Shown here one piece after another: positions 1 to 7,449 of a DNA stretch of 21,874 bases. Source of the stretch: a virus. Below the pieces are notes generated by a model, which was given only the letters and a program-made list of their open reading frames with translations, ran no database searches and was not told the origin of the DNA. The position numbers and the translations under genes are program-made. How positions within the stretch are numbered: the first letter of the stretch is position 1; the number at the start of each line of letters is the position of its first letter. The DNA lies in the IMG/VR virus record IMGVR_UViG_3300006165_000050, positions 1 to 21,874 of that record. One strand, given 5' to 3'.

Positions 1-813
1 TTCTTCGTCTGTCATTGCAGATCCTACCATTGTCATAAGCTCTCCTGCTTGAGCACTAATTCGGCCTGCGCCACCAGGAAGGTCTGAAAAGTATTTCCAA
101 TTTGATGTTTCTTTGTTTGCTTGTGTATTCATCATACGCTCAAGAGCCTTTGCGTATCTTTTTGGAAACTTTGGATTGTTTGCTATACTTTCAGGTAATT
201 TATATGGAGGAGGAATAGAATTTGTTTTGTTTTTATTTGCAAAATCTACATCTCCTGTTGATGAAGTGTCTAATTCTTTATTAAATTCAGCAGTTTCTGA
301 TGGGTTACCTTTTAAAAGGGTCTTATCTTTTCCAGATATTTCTCTTTTTGGTTGTGTATTAGAATCTTTGGAAGAGTCTGTATTTGTTTCGCCATCTGGT
401 TTATTAGTCTTTTCAGAATCAAAATTCTTTCTTTCATAGTCTCCATCCTTTGCTGAAAGTGCTTGAGAATTTGTTTCTTCTTCTGATTCTCCATCACTAT
501 CCACAGCTACTAGTTTACCACTATCATTTTTATGTGTTATGAAGTCATCTTTTTCTTTACCGTAACCTTTTCCTTTCCATACAAGACCCATTTTCTCAGC
601 TTTTTCTTTTTCTTTATCATCTAAAGCTTGGGTATCTTGTTCTCCATCCTCTCTAAGTTGGCTAATGTATTCAGATATAAATTCTTCGTTATATTTTAAG
701 CTTCTAAGAGTATCTTCTAATACTTCTATATGGTCTCGGTTTTTAGGGTCTGGCATACCATCATTAACGCGCCAAGCCCAATCTACTATTAAATTATCTA
801 TAAATGTATTCAT
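1..813 (-). CDS. Acidic phage protein, 3' end cut off by window edge
   Basis: An uninterrupted frame of 271 codons runs from an ATG at 811-813 to the left edge without a stop, so the gene is partial. The start is supported by a GAGG ribosome binding site about 8 nt upstream. The N-terminus (about residues 1-55) is predicted helical, with a segment VLEDTLRSLKYNEEFISEYI. At 75-105 there is a Trp/Gly/Lys-rich stretch (MGLVWKGKGYGKEKDDF, then ITHKN). Residues 105-200 are strongly acidic and polar and probably disordered. The visible C-terminal part (225-271) becomes ordered again, with PKFPKRYAKALERMM and GGAGRISAQAGELMTM. The layout resembles virion-associated proteins of large marine phages, but I do not recognise a family. 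An enzymatic domain could follow beyond the edge. It is the last gene of the visible series, 34 bp after the polymerase gene. Confidence 0.8.
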   Translation of the reverse strand, partial: MNTFIDNLIVDWAWRVNDGMPDPKNRDHIEVLEDTLRSLKYNEEFISEYISQLREDGEQDTQALDDKEKEKAEKMGLVWKGKGYGKEKDDFITHKNDSGKLVAVDSDGESEEETNSQALSAKDGDYERKNFDSEKTNKPDGETNTDSSKDSNTQPKREISGKDKTLLKGNPSETAEFNKELDTSSTGDVDFANKNKTNSIPPPYKLPESIANNPKFPKRYAKALERMMNTQANKETSNWKYFSDLPGGAGRISAQAGELMTMVGSAMTDEE

Positions 814-826
814 AAACTACCTCAAT

Positions 827-837
827 CTATAAATATA
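827..837 (-). promoter_or_regulatory. Late-promoter-like AT motif before the left-edge gene
   Basis: On the coding strand the sequence is TATATTTATAG, ending 13 nt before the ATG at 813. It is one of seven intergenic copies of an ATATTTATA motif in this window. The plus strand reads CTATAAATA, the T4/cyanophage late promoter word, but pointing away from the gene. Promoter function is inferred from recurrence and position only. Confidence 0.4.
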
Positions 838-847
838 AGAAAAAGCA

Positions 848-2137
848 TTAAGAAACATCTTTTAGTTCACCATAATTTTGACCTTTACTAATGCGTGTTG
901 GATATTTCATAGCATTTTTTATTTGCAAAATTAAATCTTTTTCTTCTATTTCATTAAAATCAAAAGTAAAGCTATCGTATGTATATAATATAAACCTTGT
1001 TTTATATTTTTCTATAACATTAAAAACTCTTTGCATTGCTTCGGAGTTTAATTCTGTTTCAGCCGATTGAATATAATAATTAAATAGCTTTTGTGGCGTC
1101 ATTTCACCTATAACAGATTGATTTACTTTTCTCTTATATAAATATGTTTTAAAATGTTTTTTATGTTGCCAGGATTTCCAAAATTTAAAAATAAAATCAT
1201 TTACCTTACTAAAAAATGGAATTGTTAAAAATTCTTTAGGAATTCCACCATATAATATTTGAAAACTAATTTGTTTAGCTTCAGAATATTCTTCTTTGGT
1301 TAGTGTTTCTTTTGAAAAGTATTGCTTTCCTAAATACTCATGTACTGAAGTATGTGGAAAAGTATAATCTACCATATCTGCTATTATTCTTAAATGATAT
1401 GCGTCGTAGTCTAATTCTAATATCGATCCACCATCAAACCTACTAATATATTTATTTCTAGTACCATCACGTTTATTTAGTGCTGCGTAGTTTACTTTAT
1501 TAAAGGTATTACTTGGTCTCCCTGTTATTGTGTAAGGATTATACTTACAGTATTCTGTTCCATTTTTAGTATATAGTCCTGCTGATTCTATTCTTTTTAA
1601 GTTTAATTGGTAATCTTTCATACTCTTATACCCAGAACAAAAGTTTATATTTTTAGATGCAATTATATTTTTTATTTTTTCTTCTATATTTTGGCAATAT
1701 TGTATGTGTTTATATATTGGAATTATCTTATTTACATCAGTTCTATCCCAATACATTGAATATAGTTTTGTATGAGCAGTAGTAAATTCTTTAGGTATAA
1801 TTTTTCCAATATTATAGTACATTAGGGAATTACAACAATACACATTTTTGAGGTTTAATATCGATGGTAAATCTTTAATATCATAAACATATTTTTTATA
1901 ATTGGTATTTATTGCGCGGGATATTTCTACAAGGGTAAAGTTTTTCATAGATTCAATATGGTCTATGGAAATGTAATAATTATGCATATTATTTAACGTT
2001 GAAATATAAATTCCTATAATACTTTGCTGTTCTGGGTGATGTAGGTGATCGCTGGCTATGGGTATGACTATTAAATCTGATTCCTTGCAGTTTTGTGCAA
2101 AGTCATTAAAGTCTAGTGTAGTTTCTATAATTTTCAT
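848..2137 (-). CDS. Compact, divergent family A (Pol I-like) DNA polymerase
   Basis: The C-terminal two thirds carry the family A polymerase motifs in order: TGRPS (205-209), motif A DYDAYHLRI with D243, motif B K288-x3-F292-x3-Y296-G, the Q-containing helix near Q356, and motif C YDS with D388. Both metal-binding aspartates and the K/F/Y spacing of the O helix are kept. Differences from E. coli Pol I are His248 at the Glu710 position, Tyr284 at the Arg754 position, and YDS instead of HDE in motif C. At 429 aa it is much shorter than Klenow (about 605 aa). The first 150 residues sit where a 3'-5' exonuclease would be, but no DxE motif is visible, so proofreading is probably absent. No Shine-Dalgarno sequence precedes the ATG, which suggests weak translation. 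Its place between virion genes is unusual. A function in replication or gap repair is inferred. Confidence 0.85.
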   Translation of the reverse strand: MKIIETTLDFNDFAQNCKESDLIVIPIASDHLHHPEQQSIIGIYISTLNNMHNYYISIDHIESMKNFTLVEISRAINTNYKKYVYDIKDLPSILNLKNVYCCNSLMYYNIGKIIPKEFTTAHTKLYSMYWDRTDVNKIIPIYKHIQYCQNIEEKIKNIIASKNINFCSGYKSMKDYQLNLKRIESAGLYTKNGTEYCKYNPYTITGRPSNTFNKVNYAALNKRDGTRNKYISRFDGGSILELDYDAYHLRIIADMVDYTFPHTSVHEYLGKQYFSKETLTKEEYSEAKQISFQILYGGIPKEFLTIPFFSKVNDFIFKFWKSWQHKKHFKTYLYKRKVNQSVIGEMTPQKLFNYYIQSAETELNSEAMQRVFNVIEKYKTRFILYTYDSFTFDFNEIEEKDLILQIKNAMKYPTRISKGQNYGELKDVS

Positions 2138-2178
2138 TTATAATAATATAATAAAAATATATCAATTATAAAAATTAT

Positions 2179-3012
2179 TTAACCTTTTATTGCATTATAT
2201 TTGTTTTGTGGAGTTTGTAATATTCTTCGTTCTTCTGAAACAGGTTGAATAAAATCAGTTATTGGATATAACCTACCATGAGTTATTCCATCGTGGGTTT
2301 TACCAATCATTGCACCAAAATCTTTATGTACATGATATCGGCCTTCATATTGTTCGCCAAATTCATCTACCAATTGGGTACCATCTGAGGTTAGGTTTTC
2401 TTCTTCATCTGGCTGGGCGTACATTACTAAATCTACTAAAAATTTAGATAATCCTGGTAATGTTCCTTCAGCTATACCTATTGACCTTCTATTTGTGTCA
2501 ACTATCCCAAACTTATCTATTGCATTTTTTTTATATTTATCAAATAAGTATCCTCTTATTCTCCATTTTAAAAATACTGTTGAATATAATTTTGTATGTG
2601 GAGATTTTTTTTCTAGTATTAATTTATGTTGTTCTTCGTCTATTTCCATAAATTCACCACTTGGAAGATATTGTGAAAGATACATCATAAACCAACCTCT
2701 ATTTTCATCACTTTGGTTTATTGTTGGACCTGTTGATACTATTCCTGGCCAATCTTTAGCATAATCTCTACGTTTTAAACTATTATATGTAAACTTTTTA
2801 TTACTATTAGTAAATGGTATTAATTTTACTGGATATACGTTACCTTTTCTACCAACTGGCTTTTCTCCTTTATATGGTACCCCATGCACTGTGTGATATG
2901 GTCCTGTATATACGTTTGCTAAGTTATAGGTCGGGTCGGCAAATTCTCCTCCTTTGGTATATAAATTTAACTTAATACCTGGACCCTTTGTATATCTACC
3001 CTTTACTCTCAT
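2179..3012 (-). CDS. Phage structural protein with duplicated Y-G-YH-H...H..L.P motif
   Basis: This 277-aa protein starts immediately after the hub gene stop (TAAATG), so it is probably translated by coupling. There is no clear ribosome binding site. It holds two diverged copies of one motif. The C-terminal copy (222-251) reads YEGRYHVHKDFGAMIGKTH followed by H245 and LYPI. The N-terminal copy (about 34-67) reads VYTGPYHTVHG and ends in KLIPF. I associate this YxGxYHxH...GxMxGxxH pattern with structural proteins of large marine phages. Between the copies (100-200) is a mixed alpha/beta region containing LKWRIRGYLFDKY and a helix PGLSKFLVDLVMYA. Position after the hub gene suggests a baseplate or tail-tip component. 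The conserved histidines could bind a metal, but this is not shown. No catalytic motif was seen. Confidence 0.65.
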   Translation of the reverse strand: MRVKGRYTKGPGIKLNLYTKGGEFADPTYNLANVYTGPYHTVHGVPYKGEKPVGRKGNVYPVKLIPFTNSNKKFTYNSLKRRDYAKDWPGIVSTGPTINQSDENRGWFMMYLSQYLPSGEFMEIDEEQHKLILEKKSPHTKLYSTVFLKWRIRGYLFDKYKKNAIDKFGIVDTNRRSIGIAEGTLPGLSKFLVDLVMYAQPDEEENLTSDGTQLVDEFGEQYEGRYHVHKDFGAMIGKTHDGITHGRLYPITDFIQPVSEERRILQTPQNKYNAIKG

Positions 3013-6000
3013 TTAAAAATTTCCACCATTTCCATCACCCATTTCTGATTTGTTTCCAAGATCATCTACAATAGTATCTCGATGTTCCAATGAGCTCAAG
3101 TTAAATGTAACGTGTCCTCGAGGACCATACGCTATTTCACCTTCATCATTTTCTGCTACGCCACTCAGAAACATTTCATGTGTCATACCTTGATTCCAAC
3201 CAAATCCTTTACTTGCCCAACCATCTCCAGTCATCAAGTCTTTATTAAACCTTGTTGAACTATCCCTCCCCATCGCTCGAGTTCCACCATAATATCTACC
3301 ACCTGAGAAGTTTTGGCCTTTTGCAAATGAATCATAGTTTTTACGAACTTGCATTCTTATTGGGGAATGACTTCTATGAGCTAATGTGTACAAGAGGGCC
3401 TTCATTAATGAACCAACTGATTCATTATCTCCCTGTTTGGGCACTACATAGGAAAGTCTACTACTACCTTTACCGTCTCTTTTGCTCCATTTTGAAAATT
3501 CACTTGGACCACCATCACCTTCATTTGCTGGCTTGTTAACTTCAAATGGCTGATCATCTCTAAACCATGATATCATTTGAGATATCCAAAGACCACTGGA
3601 AAATCTACTACCAGGTTTTAATCCTTCTTCGTTTCTTGTATTTTGATTATATCCATAGCTACCATAACTCCCATATTTTCCTTGCTTTAATTTCTTTTTT
3701 ACTTTTTTAATATCATTCCGTGGCCTTGATGATACAATCATGGCTGCAGCATCATCAGCTGTAGCAGTCCTATTCAGAGTTGAAGCTGAGAAATTATTTG
3801 TTAAACCAAATAAATTTGATAATGTTTGACTACTATAAGGACGCATACTTTGGAAAGTTGGTTTTGATTTTCCATGTGTTCCTGACCCGTCAAAGCCATG
3901 CCATAAAAATAATTCAATGAAATAACAATGTTCAGGGTGAGCTCTGAATTCATAATACCAAACATCTTCAAAGAATGGGCCAGATTTATATTTTATATTA
4001 CCAGATGATATAACAGATCCTCTTTTTGGCCAATCATCACAATCTTCTTCAATCACAGTATCTTCAATTACAATGTCTGGAGGAGTTCCTGTTTTTTGTT
4101 CTACTATTTCTATTTTTCCTGGTTCAGGTATAGGATCTGGATCTTCACAGGCTGCAGGATCTACGTCAGTATTTTCTGGTGGTTTATCTTCTTCACAACA
4201 CTCTGGACTAAATTCTCCGTTTTCACATTGACAACCTTTTTTGGGAAGTTTATCTGTGTCAATAACTACATTAGAGATTATAGTAGTGTCATCGTCATCA
4301 TCACTTGATACTGGTTGGTCACAGCAATCTTGGTGGTAGCTACCGTCTTCACATGGACAATTTGCTTTTTGTATATCCATATTTGTTTCAATGATTAAAG
4401 GTTCCATTCCTAGCATAGGTAATTTTATTAATTCAAACTCATCATCTTCTGTTTTTCTATCATTTTTAGTGGTTGGGGGTATAAGCGGTATCAGATCAAA
4501 AATTACCGTTTCAGTAGTTGGCATTATTTCTGATGGAAGATTTCCTTGATTACTACCACAATTATTTATTCCCTTACCATCACAACTACCAGGACGCATC
4601 ACTGTTCTAATAGAAGTTGTCCAGTCGCCAGTAGTTATTTCATGGTCAATACCAACTATTTGAAAGGATGCGCCATGTTTTCCTGATGTATATCTATTAG
4701 GTATTTCTGTATCTGAAGTAAACCCTATATAATTTCCCCATCTAAGGCCAGACAAACCATCTATTACTAGTGATACTTTTAGTGGTACAGTTATTATTTC
4801 ATCTCCAGCAGTATATGGTATAACACCAACATCTGGACTTTCCTCTGCAGGTAGAGCTTGATCAGGCGAAGCCATGTTTAGCAACTTTCTCATAGCTGTT
4901 ACCATACCTTCTATACTGTCTTCGTTTACTTCATCTGCAATTTCAGAAGCACTTTTATAATATCCTGTCCATGCGTCTCTTAATGCATTAATATCTGTTG
5001 CAATTGTATCTGCACAACAATCTACACCTACTGTTTGTGCTTTAGAGTCTGGTAAAACTATACCATCCATAACTAAATCTTTGGTTTTATGATTAAATAA
5101 CCTATATTCATTTGAAGATGCCCCACCCATTGGTTGTCCAGTGTTAGTTTGTTGAGATTTATTACTACCATACATCATCATTGCAGCCATTTTGGAATCT
5201 ATATCAGTTTGCATATCTATATTTCTACATATTGATTTTCTACCAATACCTGGAAAGTGAAATCCTTTAACCTTTTTAGATTGTTTTACCATATTTCTAT
5301 CAATAACCCTAACTACTTGAGGATTATCAGGGTCTTCAACTAATACTAGGTCCCAAATATCTCCGCAAGCTGCTTGGGTACCTTCTAATATTTTATCCAT
5401 AAAGTCATCTAAAGATTTAGCTTCATTACATACCTCTTCTATAAAGGATACGTTTAATAATACGTTACTTAATAAGCCTTCACCAGAAGAACCTGCCCCG
5501 TTTCCAAGAGATTGGGATTCATACTTGTTGTCAAATGGTTTAAAGTCGTTTAAGGTTTCTGCTGTTGACCCATTTACGTTTGCTTCTCTTGCTGCTTTGT
5601 CCAAAGCTTCATCTTTTGCTTCATCTTGTGCTTTTTCTGCTTTCTTTTTAGCTTTACTATGGTTTCCTGTAAGGTTGGACATGGAGATAGAGCCAATTCT
5701 TGCCTTTACATATTCTCCGGCATATGCAACTACACCCTTTATAAATGCTCCAAATTTACCTATGGTTGTTATAGATGATGGATGAAGAACCCAATGTTCT
5801 TGCCTAGGTAATAATACCTTTGAAGGATCAGCTGATATTAGAAAAGGAGAATTTCTTACTACTGTACCTCTACTATCAAGAGCATATACTGCAGAATTGC
5901 TTCTTGGATGTTCATCCATTCCAGGTTTTGCAGCGTCATATGCTGGTTTAAACATTTGAGGATTAGAGGAGCTATTACCACTACAATTATCTACACCAGG

Positions 6001-7092
6001 GTTAGTTGTAGAGGTTTCCTTTTCTGCATTACTGGCGGCAGCTGTTTTTTCTACTATTGCCGAATATAATGGGGCTAGTTTCCTATTAACAACGTATTCT
6101 TCAAAATAATCCCAGCTGACGTAAAAGTCTAATTCTTCGTTAGACGGTTCTCCAAAAAAAGAACCTATCCATTCTATTGCACTTAATTCTTTATCAAAAA
6201 GAGCAGCCATTCCTATTGGTGCACCATTAGAGTTTCTAACTGCCTCTGAACTCTGATGAGTTACCCTTAACTTTTGCCTTAAAAAATATAAGGGTTGCTC
6301 CATGTTTGGCCTGTGGACTTTATCTTGTTCTGAATCTTCTTCATCTGGATCTTCATCACATCCACTGTGCATTGTTGCAGTTTCAGTTGGTGTAGAAAGA
6401 AAGGTTGTTCCTTTAGAAGTTAGTTCTACTGTACAATCAAATCCACCATTATCATTTATGCTCCAATTAAAATTACTGATTATTCCTCTAATTGCATCAT
6501 AACAAAAATTGTGAGCGGATTGCTTTGTTCTTACTTTACAAAGAAACTCTGAGTCTGTTTTAGATACATCTGTTAGACTTTTTCCTAGATTTGTGGTAAC
6601 TAGATCTCCAGTAGTATCTATATTCCAACCATATTCTATTAAGCCATGTTTTCCTAATGCAAATAATGAATATTGCATTGAATTTAAGGTTGTTTTATCC
6701 CAAATTGTTAAATTAATAGTTACCTTTTTAATACCGCCAAGTGTACCTTTTTCTTCAACTTTAACACTTGTAAGTCCAGGCCTTGGATTATTTCTGTTGC
6801 TACCAGCTGATTGGCCATCTTTAATATCCATATAGTTATTTGAATATGGGCCCATTCTAGTAGATTCATTGGTTTTATAAGATCTTTCTAAATTATCTAG
6901 GTTTCCGCCAAAAATTATGTGGGATTTCCTTAACGCTTCTGAATCTGTGTCGCCATGGTGTACACACGGAGAAAATCGAGCCCAAGGAATACGAGCATGA
7001 GTCCATGGACCATATCCATTTGGTATTATTTTAGCTCGCCTACACAATTCAGAGCGTACGCCATTAGCCATATTTGAACCCAATAAAGACAT
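3013..7092 (-). CDS. Large baseplate hub-like protein with C-terminal extension
   Basis: This is a 1359-aa protein whose start is supported by AAAGGAG 8 nt upstream. Three segments match the pattern I know from hub (gp27-like) proteins of large myoviruses. The first, about 105-165, has RPGLTSVKV, IKKVTINLTIWD and LIEYGWNID. The second, about 545-600, has LLNVSFIEEV and AACGDIWDL. The third, about 790-835, has VSLVIDGLSGLRWGNYIGF then FQIVGIDHE and WTTSIRTVMRP. The hub proper probably ends near residue 850. A linker then carries two Cys clusters (about 909-925 and 952-966), a run of five Asp and Pro/Glu-rich sequence. A C-terminal domain of about 340 residues (1020-1359) is not recognised. It includes a GSYGSYGYN stretch and a Gly/Asn-rich tail. 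The hub would sit at the centre of the baseplate under the tube. T4 gp27 is 391 aa, so this protein is very enlarged. Confidence 0.65.
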   Translation of the reverse strand: MSLLGSNMANGVRSELCRRAKIIPNGYGPWTHARIPWARFSPCVHHGDTDSEALRKSHIIFGGNLDNLERSYKTNESTRMGPYSNNYMDIKDGQSAGSNRNNPRPGLTSVKVEEKGTLGGIKKVTINLTIWDKTTLNSMQYSLFALGKHGLIEYGWNIDTTGDLVTTNLGKSLTDVSKTDSEFLCKVRTKQSAHNFCYDAIRGIISNFNWSINDNGGFDCTVELTSKGTTFLSTPTETATMHSGCDEDPDEEDSEQDKVHRPNMEQPLYFLRQKLRVTHQSSEAVRNSNGAPIGMAALFDKELSAIEWIGSFFGEPSNEELDFYVSWDYFEEYVVNRKLAPLYSAIVEKTAAASNAEKETSTTNPGVDNCSGNSSSNPQMFKPAYDAAKPGMDEHPRSNSAVYALDSRGTVVRNSPFLISADPSKVLLPRQEHWVLHPSSITTIGKFGAFIKGVVAYAGEYVKARIGSISMSNLTGNHSKAKKKAEKAQDEAKDEALDKAAREANVNGSTAETLNDFKPFDNKYESQSLGNGAGSSGEGLLSNVLLNVSFIEEVCNEAKSLDDFMDKILEGTQAACGDIWDLVLVEDPDNPQVVRVIDRNMVKQSKKVKGFHFPGIGRKSICRNIDMQTDIDSKMAAMMMYGSNKSQQTNTGQPMGGASSNEYRLFNHKTKDLVMDGIVLPDSKAQTVGVDCCADTIATDINALRDAWTGYYKSASEIADEVNEDSIEGMVTAMRKLLNMASPDQALPAEESPDVGVIPYTAGDEIITVPLKVSLVIDGLSGLRWGNYIGFTSDTEIPNRYTSGKHGASFQIVGIDHEITTGDWTTSIRTVMRPGSCDGKGINNCGSNQGNLPSEIMPTTETVIFDLIPLIPPTTKNDRKTEDDEFELIKLPMLGMEPLIIETNMDIQKANCPCEDGSYHQDCCDQPVSSDDDDDTTIISNVVIDTDKLPKKGCQCENGEFSPECCEEDKPPENTDVDPAACEDPDPIPEPGKIEIVEQKTGTPPDIVIEDTVIEEDCDDWPKRGSVISSGNIKYKSGPFFEDVWYYEFRAHPEHCYFIELFLWHGFDGSGTHGKSKPTFQSMRPYSSQTLSNLFGLTNNFSASTLNRTATADDAAAMIVSSRPRNDIKKVKKKLKQGKYGSYGSYGYNQNTRNEEGLKPGSRFSSGLWISQMISWFRDDQPFEVNKPANEGDGGPSEFSKWSKRDGKGSSRLSYVVPKQGDNESVGSLMKALLYTLAHRSHSPIRMQVRKNYDSFAKGQNFSGGRYYGGTRAMGRDSSTRFNKDLMTGDGWASKGFGWNQGMTHEMFLSGVAENDEGEIAYGPRGHVTFNLSSLEHRDTIVDDLGNKSEMGDGNGGNF

Positions 7093-7108
7093 TTAATTTC
7101 TCCTTTGC

Positions 7109-7118
7109 AATAAATATA
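7109..7118 (-). promoter_or_regulatory. Late-promoter-like AT motif before the hub gene
   Basis: Coding strand reads TATATTTATT, ending 16 nt before the hub ATG and directly before its ribosome binding site. This is the weakest of the seven copies, since its last bases differ from the TATA ending of the others. If it is a -10-type element, the transcript would start at or just before the AAAGGAG. Confidence 0.3.
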
Positions 7119-7132
7119 AAATTAGGTATATT

Positions 7133-7441
7133 TTATCTTCTATTTTGATTAAAATCTCTATAATTTTCAATTATTGAATTAATATCCATGGGTACCCTTA
7201 GTCTTGTTCCTGGAGGTACTGCAAATGTACCTTTTCCAAGATTATTTGCTGTTGCTAATATCCACCACAATGTAACGTCCTTATAAAATTCATGCGCCAA
7301 TAAATCTAACCTATCACCTGCTCTTGTACGTATAAATAAGTCACTATTTTCTCTTTCTATTTTTGGCACAAATGATGTTGCATGTTTAGTTGTTTCAGTT
7401 ACATTTTCTCGGATTACTTTTGATGTTATATATCTATTCAT
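7133..7441 (-). CDS. LysM-domain baseplate protein, gp53-like
   Basis: This small protein (102 aa) has a LysM-like domain at about 37-83: IRTRAGDRLDLLAHEFYKD, then WWILATANNL and VPPGTRLRVP. That is the usual pattern of a first strand with a Gly-Asp turn, a helix, a conserved WW-I-x-x-x-N helix and a closing P-P-G-x-x-L-x-V-P strand. T4 gp53, a baseplate wedge protein, contains a LysM fold, and small LysM proteins sit in the baseplate cluster of many myoviruses. The first 35 residues are polar and charged. The ATG lies 8 nt after the stop of the preceding gene with only a weak GAG upstream. A role in baseplate assembly rather than cell-wall lysis is inferred from the baseplate neighbours and the lack of any hydrolase domain. 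Confidence 0.7.
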   Translation of the reverse strand: MNRYITSKVIRENVTETTKHATSFVPKIERENSDLFIRTRAGDRLDLLAHEFYKDVTLWWILATANNLGKGTFAVPPGTRLRVPMDINSIIENYRDFNQNRR

Positions 7442-7449
7442 ATTATACT

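Noticed and set aside
113-439. 108-codon plus-strand open frame at the left end
   Set aside because: It lies antisense to the well-supported left-edge gene, and its hydrophobic character is typical of antisense translation of a Lys/Glu/Asp-rich protein.
312-497. 61-codon minus-strand frame inside the left-edge gene
   Set aside because: It is in a different frame from the 271-codon open gene that covers it and has no start signal of its own.
1134-1147. TATATAAATATG inside the polymerase gene as an eighth promoter-like site
   Set aside because: It encodes KTYLYK in frame, lacks the leading G of the consensus and is not before any gene. Probably chance in AT-rich DNA.
7133-7441. LysM protein as a lysis or peptidoglycan-hydrolase component
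   Set aside because: There is no catalytic domain, the protein is only 102 aa, and it lies between baseplate genes, where LysM folds are structural.
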